Assembly: GCA_038960095.1 (NCBI GenBank)
Contig: CP152425.1
Span: 1,116,001-1,180,000, forward strand
DNA from: Symbiodolus clandestinus
GTDB taxonomy: Bacteria; Pseudomonadota; Gammaproteobacteria; Enterobacterales; G038960095
Reading direction: 5' to 3'
DNA length: 64,000 nucleotides
Of this stretch, positions 9,174-17,749 are shown piece after piece (positions within the stretch are counted from its first letter, which is position 1; every line of letters begins with the position of its first letter). The notes under the pieces were generated by a model. It was not told the DNA's origin. It saw only the letters and a list, made by a program, of their open reading frames with translations, and searched no databases. The position numbers and the translations under genes were made by a program.

Positions 9174-10052
9174 GTGAAATATATAGGCGCCCATGTCAGC
9201 GCATCTGGTGGTGTTGAACAGGCGGTAAAACGGGCAGAGGCCTTAAACGCTAATGCTTTTGCCTTATTTGTCAAAAACCAACGGCAATGGCAAGCAGCAC
9301 CATTAAGTAACGAAACTATTCAGGCTTTTAAGCGTTCCTGTACTCAAGCAGGTTATCAACCTTGGCAGATCTTGCCGCATGATAGTTACCTGATTAATTT
9401 AGGGCATCCGGAGCAGGAGCCCAGACAGCGTTCCCAAAGAGCTTTTGTAGATGAACTCGAGCGTTGCCATCAATTGGGCCTTACCCAACTTAATTTTCAT
9501 CCAGGTAGCCATTTGCGCCAGATCAGTGAGAGTGTTTGTTTGCGGTTGATTGCTGATTCGATTAACCGGGCATTGAGTCAAACACAAGGAGTGGTTGCAG
9601 TCCTTGAAAACACTGCGGGTCAGGGTAGTAATGTTGGTTATCGATTTGAACAGTTAGGCGAAATCATTGAACAGATTGAAGATAAAACCCGTATTGGAGT
9701 CTGTATCGATACTTGTCATGCTTTTGCAGCAGGCTATGTCCTCCAAACCTTTGACGCCTGTCAGGATACTTTTGCTGAGTTTGAGAAAACAGTTGGTTTT
9801 CGCTATCTGCGAGGCATGCATTTAAACGATAGCAAAAGCCCTTTAGGCAGCCGTGTCGATCGACATCACTGTTTAGGAATGGGCCATTTAGGAGAAACCG
9901 TATTTCGTTATATTATGCAAGATAGCCGTTTTGATGGCATCCCCTTGATTTTAGAGACCATCGAACCGGAGCGTTGGGCAGAAGAGATTGCCTGGTTACG
10001 CCGTCAAATTCCAGTAGACTCGACTGAGTCGATGAAACACAGAAAAGGGTAG
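9174..10052 (+). CDS. nfo: Endonuclease IV
   Basis: AP endonuclease of base-excision repair that cuts abasic sites and some oxidised bases. The 292-residue protein starts MKYIGAHVSASGG, the classical N-terminus with the first zinc His. LENTAGQGSNVG, CIDTCHAFAAGY, HLNDSKSPLGSRVDRHH and LETIEP carry the remaining zinc ligands. E. coli Nfo has 285 residues. The start is GTG at 9174, preceded by AGGAG. It appears to be monocistronic, since a terminator lies upstream and a tRNA downstream. Confidence 0.97.
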   Translation: MKYIGAHVSASGGVEQAVKRAEALNANAFALFVKNQRQWQAAPLSNETIQAFKRSCTQAGYQPWQILPHDSYLINLGHPEQEPRQRSQRAFVDELERCHQLGLTQLNFHPGSHLRQISESVCLRLIADSINRALSQTQGVVAVLENTAGQGSNVGYRFEQLGEIIEQIEDKTRIGVCIDTCHAFAAGYVLQTFDACQDTFAEFEKTVGFRYLRGMHLNDSKSPLGSRVDRHHCLGMGHLGETVFRYIMQDSRFDGIPLILETIEPERWAEEIAWLRRQIPVDSTESMKHRKG

Positions 10053-10106
10053 TGATCTTATGCTACTCGGTAGAACAAAGGTTGTTTGTCGGTCAACCCA
10101 TTATCG

Positions 10107-10182
10107 GCGCCCGTAGCTCAGTGGTTAGAGCACCACCTTGACATGGTGGGGGCTGGTAGTTCGACTCTATTCGGACGCATCA
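10107..10182 (+). tRNA. tRNA-Val (GAC), divergent copy, possibly degenerate
   Basis: The cloverleaf folds with anticodon GAC in CTTGACATG, TTCGACT T-loop, and strong similarity to E. coli valW. Compared with the opposite-strand copy it has a C-A mismatch in the acceptor stem (GCGCCCG against CGGACGC), a G-T closing pair in the T stem, and TCA instead of CCA at the 3' end. No good promoter is visible upstream. It may be a decaying duplicate. Confidence 0.75.
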
Positions 10183-10406
10183 ACTTCAATTTTCCTCTGT
10201 TGACTAATAATCTAACTTCAGAATAAGATCTTTTTCTAAGCTGGCTGTTGCGCAGGGGTATTCGGGTTTCCATCGTTATGTAAAAATAATGTGATGGGGT
10301 AGCGTTACCAAAGTTTTTAAAGCGGGTCATATTGTGGAAATGACTCTACTTTGTCAATCATTCTGAGTACTAGACAGATAAAACCAGATAAAGGAGAAAA
10401 ACTGAT

Positions 10407-10482
10407 TGGTGCGTCCGAGTAGAGTCGAACTACCGGCCCCCACCATGTCAAGGTGGTGCTCTAACCACTGAGCTACGGACGC
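10407..10482 (-). tRNA. tRNA-Val (GAC), intact copy
   Basis: Minus-strand tRNA with perfect acceptor stem GCGTCCG/CGGACGC, anticodon GAC, T-loop TTCGACT and encoded CCA. It is nearly identical to the copy at 10107 and lies in inverted orientation 224 bp away. Shared sequence begins just 5' of the gene (AACCCATTATC), whereas its promoter region is not shared. Confidence 0.95.
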
Positions 10483-10510
10483 TGATAATGGGTTAACTGA
10501 TTCAAGCGGC

Positions 10511-10539
10511 ATACTACGGAGAATGTACTTCAGTGTCAA
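10511..10539 (-). promoter_or_regulatory. Promoter of tRNA-Val (minus strand)
   Basis: On the minus strand, TTGACA (10539-10534), a 17-bp spacer and TAGTAT (10516-10511) form a near-consensus sigma-70 promoter 28 bp upstream of the mature tRNA 5' end. Confidence 0.8.
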
Positions 10540-10668
10540 CCCTCTTTCGGCTAACTCAGGCGTGTGCTGGTCGCTCTGACTGGGGCGAATTGCTTCGGAT
10601 AGCGTGTAACTGAATTAAAAGTAGTTTATAGTAAGCTATCAATCAGCATTTTTACTTGGCCAACTCAG

Positions 10669-12030
10669 ATGCAACCTCTAGCACGGCGCCTAACAACTCT
10701 CCGAAAACAGCTGGACCGACATTTCTCGATTACTCAGGCAGGCAGTTCACTATCGCGCGAAATCATGGCCGGTTTTACGACTTTCTTGGCGATGGTTTAT
10801 TCCATTATTATCATACCCGATATGTTTAGCAGTGTTGGTTTCGATCGACAAGCGGTTTTTATTGCCAGCTGCCTGGTTGCTGCGCTGGGATCACTGGCAA
10901 TAGGACTATGGGCAAAATTACCACTAGTGATTGGGGGAGCGATCTCACTCAGTGCTTTTACCGCTTTTAATTTAGTGCTTGATCGTGGCATGAGTATTCC
11001 AGTGGTTTTAGGGGCTATCTTCTGGATGGGTGCGTTATTTTCCCTGATTACGCAGACTGGGATCCGACAGTGGCTGTTTAATCATCTGCCAAAAGGAATT
11101 GCTCAAGGCACGGGTATGGGTATTGGCCTTTTCTTACTGTTTATTGCAGCGTCTCGAGTGGGTTTGATTGTCGCCGATCCAGGGGCTGAATTACCCTTAA
11201 AATTAGGGCAGCTTGCCGCTTTTCCAGCTTTGATGACACTCGGGGGCTTAGCGGCAATTTTGGGCTTAGCCCAACGGCGAGTTAATGGCAGCATGTTGAT
11301 TGTGATGGTTACCCTCTCTCTATTGGGGCTGCTGTGGGATCCGGAAGTTACTTTCCGAGGTTGGGTAGCTTGGCCTACCCTAAGCGGTTCTGAGCAGGGA
11401 GGTCTGCTCGGAAAACTAGATATTTGGGGAGCCCTGTCGCCGACAGTACTGCCTAGCGTGTTGGCGCTCATATTGACTGCTATTTTCGATGTAACGGGCA
11501 CACTGCAGGCAGTCGCTAAAGAGGCCGATCTGTTAGATGGCGACTCTCAAGTCGTTAATGCCGATCGGGTGTTTATGATCGATTCCGTCAGTAGTTTGCT
11601 GGCTGGTATCGTTGGAGCACCACCAGCCGCCGTTTATATTGAGTCGGTGGCAGGAGTTGCCGCTGGAGGGCGCACCGGTTTGACGGCAACCGTCGTCGGC
11701 TTTTTATTTTTGCTTATGCTATTTTTATCACCTCTCAGTTATTTGGTTCCTAATTACGCGACTGCCCCTTCTCTAATGTATGTGGGGTTATTAATGTTAG
11801 GCAACGTCACCCAATTGGATGTTAATGATAAAATAGAGATGCTTTCTGGGTTAGTGTGCGCCGTTTTTATTATGCTGAGCTGTAATGTGGTAACCGGGAT
11901 TACCTTAGGTTTTGGCTGTTTAGTGGTTGGCCGGTTGGTAGCGGGTGAGTCTGAAAACCTCAATAGCGGCACGCTACTTATTGCTGGTTTACTATGGCTA
12001 TTTTATTTAGGAGGCTGGGCGATTGCTTAA
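10669..12030 (+). CDS. ghxP: NCS2/AzgA-type guanine-hypoxanthine permease
   Basis: Integral-membrane purine:proton symporter of the nucleobase-cation-symport 2 family, AzgA branch. The 453 residues include about a dozen hydrophobic segments. GFTTFLAMVYSIIIIP, FDVTGTLQAVA, VGAPPAAVYIESVAGVAAGGRTG and SPLSYLVPNYATAPSLMYVGLLM closely follow E. coli GhxP (YjcD). Substrate preference is assigned by that resemblance; adenine specificity cannot be excluded. Its 3' end overlaps the 3' end of convergent nth by 53 bp. Confidence 0.85.
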   Translation: MQPLARRLTTLRKQLDRHFSITQAGSSLSREIMAGFTTFLAMVYSIIIIPDMFSSVGFDRQAVFIASCLVAALGSLAIGLWAKLPLVIGGAISLSAFTAFNLVLDRGMSIPVVLGAIFWMGALFSLITQTGIRQWLFNHLPKGIAQGTGMGIGLFLLFIAASRVGLIVADPGAELPLKLGQLAAFPALMTLGGLAAILGLAQRRVNGSMLIVMVTLSLLGLLWDPEVTFRGWVAWPTLSGSEQGGLLGKLDIWGALSPTVLPSVLALILTAIFDVTGTLQAVAKEADLLDGDSQVVNADRVFMIDSVSSLLAGIVGAPPAAVYIESVAGVAAGGRTGLTATVVGFLFLLMLFLSPLSYLVPNYATAPSLMYVGLLMLGNVTQLDVNDKIEMLSGLVCAVFIMLSCNVVTGITLGFGCLVVGRLVAGESENLNSGTLLIAGLLWLFYLGGWAIA

Positions 12031-12676
12031 TGATCGCGGTGCTTAAGGGCGTTTTAGAGGGGAATTCGCAGAGATCCTGAATAATACAGCGATAACAAAG
12101 TGGCTTTCGAGCGATGCAAGTATAACGGCCATGCAGCACCAGCCAGTGGTGACAGTGCTGTTTGAAAGCTGCTGGTACCACCGTCAGTAGCTGCTGCTCT
12201 ACTTGCCAGACGGTTTTCCCGGGTGCTAAGCCAGTTCGATTGCTGACGCGGAAGATATGGGTATCCACGGCAATGACGGGCCAACCAAAGGCGGTATTTA
12301 AGATGACATTGGCGGTTTTACGACCGACACCTGGCAGCGCTTCTAAAGCTTCTCGAGAGGCTGGAACCTCACCTTGATGCTTTTGCAGCAGCCGTTCACA
12401 GGTTTGCAAAATGTACTGGGTTTTGCTCCGATATAGGCCGATAGAGCGTAGAAATGGGGTGAGATTTTCAGTCCCTAGCGCTAATAAGGTTGCTGGTGTA
12501 TTAGCCACTTTGAATAGTTTTTCGGTGGCTTGGTTAACACTGCGATCGGTGGCTTGCGCCGATAGGATCACTGCTATCAACAGTTCAAAGGGGGTGTGGT
12601 AGCGTAGCTCAGTGGTTGGCTGTGGATTATGCTGTTGAAAGCGCTGAAATATCATCAAACACTGCTGTTCAGTCAT
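11978..12676 (-). CDS. nth: Endonuclease III
   Basis: DNA glycosylase/AP lyase for oxidised pyrimidines. The 232-residue protein has LPGVGRKTANV with the catalytic Lys, VDTHIFRV with the catalytic Asp, and a C-X6-C-X2-C-X5-C 4Fe-4S motif (CIARKPLCYRCIIQDLC). E. coli Nth has 211 residues; here about 20 extra residues run past the usual end into the 3' end of ghxP, which suggests loss of the ancestral stop. It follows rsxE with no gap, as in enterobacteria. Confidence 0.96.
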   Translation of the reverse strand: MTEQQCLMIFQRFQQHNPQPTTELRYHTPFELLIAVILSAQATDRSVNQATEKLFKVANTPATLLALGTENLTPFLRSIGLYRSKTQYILQTCERLLQKHQGEVPASREALEALPGVGRKTANVILNTAFGWPVIAVDTHIFRVSNRTGLAPGKTVWQVEQQLLTVVPAAFKQHCHHWLVLHGRYTCIARKPLCYRCIIQDLCEFPSKTPLSTAIIKQSPSLLNKIAIVNQQ

Positions 12677-13306
12677 TTACTTGCTCTCAAATGCTTGTTT
12701 AAGCGCTAGTAGCAGCCCTAATCCCAGAAAGGCTCCGGGTGGCAGAATTGCCAACAAAAAGGGATTTTCTAGCGGAAATAGTGTCAACGAGCCCGGTTTA
12801 GCCCAATTGCCTAAAAGTTGCTCAATATCGTGAAATAGCGTACCACTGCCCACTATTTCCCGTAACCCCCCTAATAGCAGTAAGGAAAAACTGGCCCCTA
12901 AACCCATGGCCAAGCCATCTAGAGCCGCTAAGTGTGGCGGATTTTTCAAAGCAAAACCCTCGGCTCGACCCATCACAATACAGTTAGTGACAATCAGCGG
13001 GATAAAAATACCCAAAGTTTGATAGAGTTCTACCGCAAATACCTGAATGAGTTGCTGAACGCTGGTGGTGACGGTTGCAATCACCATCACCATAATGGGT
13101 AAACGGATGGCAGTTGGGATACTGTGTCTCAGTAGGGCAATGCAACCATTAGTACAGCTGAGCACTAAGGTTGTCGCCAAACCTAATCCCAGCGCTTGCG
13201 CGGCATTATTAGAGACAGCCAGCAGTGGACAGAGCCCCAGCAGCTGTACCAAAGCAGAGTTACGCTGCCACAATCCTTGCCAGAATAGCGTGCGAGGGGA
13301 ATTCAT
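12677..13306 (-). CDS. rsxE: Electron transport complex subunit E (Rsx/Rnf)
   Basis: Membrane subunit of the Rsx/Rnf complex, which moves electrons across the inner membrane and in E. coli keeps SoxR reduced. The 209-residue, mostly hydrophobic protein has LGLCPLLAVSNN, IVTNCIVMGRAEGFALKN and GLREIVGSG, all family signatures. E. coli RsxE has 231 residues. It overlaps the rsxG stop by 4 bp. Subunits A, B, C and D are not in this window. Confidence 0.93.
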   Translation of the reverse strand: MNSPRTLFWQGLWQRNSALVQLLGLCPLLAVSNNAAQALGLGLATTLVLSCTNGCIALLRHSIPTAIRLPIMVMVIATVTTSVQQLIQVFAVELYQTLGIFIPLIVTNCIVMGRAEGFALKNPPHLAALDGLAMGLGASFSLLLLGGLREIVGSGTLFHDIEQLLGNWAKPGSLTLFPLENPFLLAILPPGAFLGLGLLLALKQAFESK

Positions 13307-13929
13307 TGAGCCTCCCCACAGCGGGGTAGTTGTTGAAGATCCAGTGGTTGCTGAAACAGATTATTGAGTGATTGATAAAGGCGCAAAATAATCGCGCGTG
13401 AAGTAATGGTGGCTCCGCTTAGCTGATCAAAATCGCCACCCATTTTGCGGATCTCCCAACGGGCAGCTGTCGATGGCAACCAAGGTTGTCCGCTGAATTG
13501 CTTGATCCAGTTAGAACGTCGGCTTTCAATTTTATCTCCTAGCCCTGGGGTCTCTTGATGGTGAGTAACCCGTACATCAAGGATTTCTCCTGGTAAGTTG
13601 ATCCCAATTAGCAGTTGAATCGGGCCCGCGTAGCCAATCGCTTCACTGGTAACGATTCGCGCGACTAGGTTACCCTGATGAGTGGCAAGATAGAGGCGTT
13701 GTGGCGATTTTGATCCGGGCGCTGGGTTTGGGATCAGGTAACAGCTAGCTAGCAGGTCGTTGTCATAGTGAATGCCAGGTAAAACCTGCTGTAACCATGC
13801 TTGCTGCTGTGCCGATTGCTGTTGCTGGATGGGTTGTGCGATTAAGCGTTGCAGCAGTACTAATAGGGAGACACAAGCCAGCGCAAACAGCAGTAAAATT
13901 AGGTTATGACGAACTAGGGCCTTGAACAT
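13303..13929 (-). CDS. rsxG: Electron transport complex subunit G (Rsx/Rnf)
   Basis: Periplasmic flavoprotein subunit of the Rsx/Rnf complex. One membrane segment (residues about 9-28) is followed by an FMN-binding domain with HHQETPGLGDKI and SGATITS, where Thr would carry covalent FMN. The ATG at 13929 gives 208 residues, against 206 in E. coli; the open frame extends further upstream inside nfeD, but that part is unlike RsxG. It overlaps nfeD by 26 bp. rsxD would normally precede it. Confidence 0.93.
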   Translation of the reverse strand: MFKALVRHNLILLLFALACVSLLVLLQRLIAQPIQQQQSAQQQAWLQQVLPGIHYDNDLLASCYLIPNPAPGSKSPQRLYLATHQGNLVARIVTSEAIGYAGPIQLLIGINLPGEILDVRVTHHQETPGLGDKIESRRSNWIKQFSGQPWLPSTAARWEIRKMGGDFDQLSGATITSRAIILRLYQSLNNLFQQPLDLQQLPRCGEAQ

Positions 13930-14395
13930 GTTCGACCGCTTGTAAGCGCAGTGTATTGCCTTCGATCGCGATAACGACCACTGGAGTTCCTGCGGGTAAG
14001 ACGTGATCCGCCTGCACCCGCCAGCTGCTGTCGCCAATCTGTAGGCGTCCAATGCCATTGCTTAAATTACTGCTTAAAATAGCTCGATAGCCAACCAATT
14101 GTTGTTGGGGTTGATTTAACCCCGATGGCATTGATTGGTGTTGGGAACGCTGCTGTCCATAATACCAGAGCAGCACAGTTACCAAGCTACAGAGCGAAAA
14201 ACAGCTCCATAAACCAAACCATCCTAGCGTCGGTAGTAACCAGCTGATCAGAACAACCATCCAGGCAGAGAGTCCTAACCAAAACAGATAGCCAGCAGCT
14301 CCCAGTGATTCAGCACTGAGCAGTAGGCAACCCAAGATAAACCAGAAGTGAGGGGGATAGAAGAGAAACTCGGTGACGTTTAAATCCCAGCTCAT
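13904..14395 (-). CDS. nfeD: NfeD-family membrane protein
   Basis: Short NfeD (YbbJ-like) protein of 163 residues. Hydrophobic helices cover residues about 13-78, followed by a soluble OB-fold-like domain (LVGYRAILSSNLSNGIGRLQIGD...). NfeD proteins work with stomatin-like partners, and the stomatin gene lies directly upstream with a 4-bp overlap. Its own 3' end overlaps rsxG. Confidence 0.85.
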   Translation of the reverse strand: MSWDLNVTEFLFYPPHFWFILGCLLLSAESLGAAGYLFWLGLSAWMVVLISWLLPTLGWFGLWSCFSLCSLVTVLLWYYGQQRSQHQSMPSGLNQPQQQLVGYRAILSSNLSNGIGRLQIGDSSWRVQADHVLPAGTPVVVIAIEGNTLRLQAVEHVQGPSSS

Positions 14396-15318
14396 GGCCT
14401 AGTATCTCGATTTTTTTCAGGTTTTTCTGGATTCAATAGTTCACGGATGCCACTAATAGAGCCGAGAAGATTACTGGCCTCTAACGGCATCATAATCACT
14501 TTACTATTGTTAGCTTGACCCAGTGATTTCAGGGCTTCAGTGTATTTTTGAGCAATAAAGTAATTTAATGCACTCATATTGCCGGCTGCAATAGCATCTG
14601 AAACCATCTGAGTCGCATGGGCTTCCGCTTCGGCCGCCCGTTCACGAGCCTCCGCTTGTAAGAAGGCGGCTTGTCGTTCCCCTTCAGCCTTCAAAATTTG
14701 CCCCTGCTTTTCCCCCTCAGCTTTTAGGATAGCGGCTTGACGAACTCCCTCTGCTTCTAAAATGTCAGCACGTTTATTACGCTCTGCTTTCATTTGCGCG
14801 TTCATCGAAGCGATCAACTCTTTAGGTGGGCGGACATCACGGATCTCAATACGGGTGACTTTCACTCCCCAGAGATTGGTCGCCTCATCGACGATCTGCA
14901 GTAATCGGGTGTTAATAACATCCCGTTGAGATAGCATTTCATCTAACTCCATAGCGCCCAATACCGTTCGCATATTGGTCATGGTTAGATTAGTAATCGC
15001 ATAATCAAGCCGTTTAACTTGATAGGCAGCCCGAGCAGCATCGATCACCTGAATAAAACAGACTGCATCGATAGTGACATTGGCATTATCTTTGGATATC
15101 ACCTCTTGAGAGGGGATATCCAGCACCTGCTCCATCATATTCACTCGATGGCCAATACGATCGATAAAAGGTGAAATTAGGCTTAACCCAGGCATTAAGG
15201 TGTGAGTATAGCGGCCGAAGCGCTCTACCGTCCAATGAGAGCCTTGGGGAACGATTTTAACAATACTGGCGATTAGGCAAACGGTAATAAAAGCCATTGC
15301 CATCAATAAAATACTCAT
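14392..15318 (-). CDS. qmcA: Stomatin/prohibitin (SPFH) family protein
   Basis: The 308 residues match E. coli QmcA (YbbK). An N-terminal membrane anchor (residues 1-17) is followed by an SPFH domain (VPQGSHWTVERFGRYTHTLMPGLS) and a helical, Glu/Ala-rich coiled-coil region with repeated LKAEGE(K/R)QA. QmcA is an inner-membrane quality-control scaffold. First gene of the leftward block qmcA-nfeD-rsxG-rsxE-nth. Confidence 0.94.
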   Translation of the reverse strand: MSILLMAMAFITVCLIASIVKIVPQGSHWTVERFGRYTHTLMPGLSLISPFIDRIGHRVNMMEQVLDIPSQEVISKDNANVTIDAVCFIQVIDAARAAYQVKRLDYAITNLTMTNMRTVLGAMELDEMLSQRDVINTRLLQIVDEATNLWGVKVTRIEIRDVRPPKELIASMNAQMKAERNKRADILEAEGVRQAAILKAEGEKQGQILKAEGERQAAFLQAEARERAAEAEAHATQMVSDAIAAGNMSALNYFIAQKYTEALKSLGQANNSKVIMMPLEASNLLGSISGIRELLNPEKPEKNRDTRP

Positions 15319-15439
15319 TCACTGGTTTCCTAGATATCAACGATAGGGATTAATTCCAACCATTATAGCAGGAATAACTAGTGTTTATGTAGAATTGAGG
15401 AGTGAAAATAGGAACAATGGTCCGGTACATTCCGAATAA

Positions 15440-15550
15440 GATAAAGAGGTTTCACCTAGCCCGCCGTAAAGCCGGGTCCTTTAGGTCGAGGATATAGGAA
15501 CCCTTGTCCTAATGTCATCACGTTAAAGGCGGGGAGGATGCCAATGGTAA
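15440..15550 (+). mobile_element. Possible IS200/IS605-type right-end remnant
   Basis: The gap between pta and qmcA contains CCCGCCGTAAAGCCGGG, then TCCTTTAGGTCGAGGAT, and later GGCGGGGAGGATGCCAA. Such hairpin-forming 3' ends, rich in CCTTTAGG and GGAGGATG, are typical of IS200/IS605/IS1341 elements downstream of tnpB. No tnpA or tnpB reading frame remains. The identification rests on resemblance only; it could instead serve as part of the pta transcript end. Confidence 0.3.
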
Positions 15551-15570
15551 ACTCTCCGTAAACCGTAGTT

Positions 15571-17736
15571 TTAGACGGCAGAATCAGTGCTTCGAGCTGC
15601 TTGAATAGCGGTCAAAGCAATCGTATACACAATGTCATCGACTAGGGCTCCTCGAGAGAGATCATTAACTGGTTTACGAAGTCCTTGTAGCATCGGGCCG
15701 ATTGAGACCACATTGGCTGAGCGTTGAACCGCTTTATAGGTAGTATTACCGGTATTCAGATCAGGGAAAATTAACACGGTCGCGCGGCCAGCAACCGGGG
15801 AGTGAGGCGCTTTAGATTGGGCCACGTCTTGCATGATAGCTGCATCGTATTGTAAGGGGCCATCGATAATCAAATCAGGATACTGTTGCTGGGCAATTTG
15901 AGTTGCCAGCCGTACTTTATCCACATCACTCCCAGCGCCCGATTGTCCGGTAGAGTAGGAGATCATGGCTACTCGGGGGGAAAGGCCAAATGCTGCCGCC
16001 GAGTCAGCAGATTGGATTGCAATGGTGGCCAATTGCTCTGCTGTGGGATCAGGATTAATCGCACAATCGCCGAAAACTAGGACCTGATCGGGCAACAACA
16101 TAAAAAAGATGGAGGAGACCAATGAAGCACCTGGAGCAGTTTTAATTAACTGTAGGGCGGGGCGAATCGTATTGGCAGTGGTGTGTACGGCACCCGAGAC
16201 CAGGCCATCCACGACACCTTGTTCTAGCATCAAAGTGGCTAATATGACATTATCCTGCAGCCATTCTCTGGCAGCTAGTTCTGTCATGTTTTGTCGCTGC
16301 CGTAAAGCTAACAAGCGAGGCAGATAAACTGCTCTAAGGGGTTCAGGGTCCCGTAGTTCCACACGATCTCCCAAGGAGATCCCCTCTGCTTGAGCGACTC
16401 TCTGAATCGCTAAGGGGTTTCCCAATAGGATACAGCGAGCCAGTTGTCGTTCACTACAAAGTACTGCAGCTCGAATGGTTCGAGGCTCGTCTCCTTCAGG
16501 AAGAATAATACAGCAGTTAGCTTGACGGGCTAACTCGGTTAAGCGGTAGCGAAAAGCGGGTGGGGAGAGGACCACCGAGCGATGACTGGTTGTGGCCAAA
16601 GAGTGGGTCCACGCTTTGCTTAGATGATCAGCAATATACTCCTGAATGGCTTCGATACGTTGCCAATCATCAGTCGGTGTCTCTAGGTTAATCTGTTGCA
16701 AATCCATCGCCGTTTGCCAGGTATGGGTTTTAACAGAAAACACTGGTAAACCAGCCTCAAACGCTTTTTGGCAAATCTGCTGCAGTGAAGCTTCCAGAAT
16801 ATAACCGCCGGTAAGTAGCAGTGCCCCCAGGGCAATACCGTTTAGTGAGGCTAAGGCGGCTGCCAGAATAACATCAGCACGATCGGCGGAAGTGACCAGT
16901 AGCGAACCAGGCTGAAAATGGCTCAGCATGTGCGGAATGCTGTGAGCACAAAAAGTGATTGATTTCAGCCGTCGCTGCTGCATCTCTCCGGGGTTAAGAA
17001 TAGTAGCATTTAGCTGCTGAGCGATATCGCTGGCTCGACAAGCCATGATCTCCTGATCCCAGGGAATATGGCCGAGTAGGCGGTAGGGAAAGTTAATCGG
17101 GGGGTGAGTAGACGTCTGTGGATGCTGAAAAATCTTGGGGCCTTGGATGATAGACGGTAAAATCGCAGTGGCTACGGTTGCTGGTGCATCCAGGCCATTG
17201 AGCAGGAGCCCAGCAATAGTCGACGGGTCAAGTGTTCCAAAATGAGCAGCTGCTATCTCTAAGCGTTCGTTAAGGCTCGACAGGCTTCCTTCAACGGGGG
17301 AGGCTACCAGTACCAATTCAGCATTCAGTGCTTGGGCAATCCGTACATTCAACTCGTGGGTATAAGGATGTTCAACGGTAGGGACTAACCCTTCAACCAC
17401 TACCACCGCTGCCTGGTAGTGGTAGGTGGTAAAGCGAGCCACAATTTGCTCTAACAGATCATCCGTTTTGTGCTGACTGATCAGCTGTTCTGCATAACGC
17501 AAACTAAAAGAGAGCGGTGTGCGCAGAGCAGTATAGGTATGAATAATTTGTGCAGTGCGATCGATTAAATCATCACTTAGGGCTTCAGCACTGCTAGCTG
17601 CTTGGGCAATTGGTTTAAAAAAACCGACTGGAATGCCTTGACGGGTTAAAGCACGCATCACCCCTAAACTACTATTGGTTAAGCTTGCACCACTGTCAAG
17701 CGGCATTAATAAAATGACACGGGTCATATTCAGCAC
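15571..17736 (-). CDS. pta: Phosphate acetyltransferase
   Basis: Makes acetyl phosphate from acetyl-CoA in the overflow-acetate pathway. Long enterobacterial form of 721 residues (E. coli 714). An N-terminal DRTGG/P-loop-like part (residues 1-380; FCAHSIPHML, LLVTSADRADV) precedes the catalytic PTA domain (GDEPRT, GAVHTTANTIRPALQLIKT, SYSTGQSGAGSDVDKV, FPDLNTGNTTYKAVQR). Translation may start at the MTR three codons inside the frame. It lies 13 bp after ackA, so the two form an operon. Confidence 0.97.
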   Translation of the reverse strand: MLNMTRVILLMPLDSGASLTNSSLGVMRALTRQGIPVGFFKPIAQAASSAEALSDDLIDRTAQIIHTYTALRTPLSFSLRYAEQLISQHKTDDLLEQIVARFTTYHYQAAVVVVEGLVPTVEHPYTHELNVRIAQALNAELVLVASPVEGSLSSLNERLEIAAAHFGTLDPSTIAGLLLNGLDAPATVATAILPSIIQGPKIFQHPQTSTHPPINFPYRLLGHIPWDQEIMACRASDIAQQLNATILNPGEMQQRRLKSITFCAHSIPHMLSHFQPGSLLVTSADRADVILAAALASLNGIALGALLLTGGYILEASLQQICQKAFEAGLPVFSVKTHTWQTAMDLQQINLETPTDDWQRIEAIQEYIADHLSKAWTHSLATTSHRSVVLSPPAFRYRLTELARQANCCIILPEGDEPRTIRAAVLCSERQLARCILLGNPLAIQRVAQAEGISLGDRVELRDPEPLRAVYLPRLLALRQRQNMTELAAREWLQDNVILATLMLEQGVVDGLVSGAVHTTANTIRPALQLIKTAPGASLVSSIFFMLLPDQVLVFGDCAINPDPTAEQLATIAIQSADSAAAFGLSPRVAMISYSTGQSGAGSDVDKVRLATQIAQQQYPDLIIDGPLQYDAAIMQDVAQSKAPHSPVAGRATVLIFPDLNTGNTTYKAVQRSANVVSIGPMLQGLRKPVNDLSRGALVDDIVYTIALTAIQAARSTDSAV

Positions 17737-17749
17737 TCAAATAGCTAAT

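Noticed and set aside
13930..14058. 43-residue N-terminal extension of RsxG
   Set aside because: It lies inside nfeD in another frame and precedes a good RsxG start with a normal membrane anchor.
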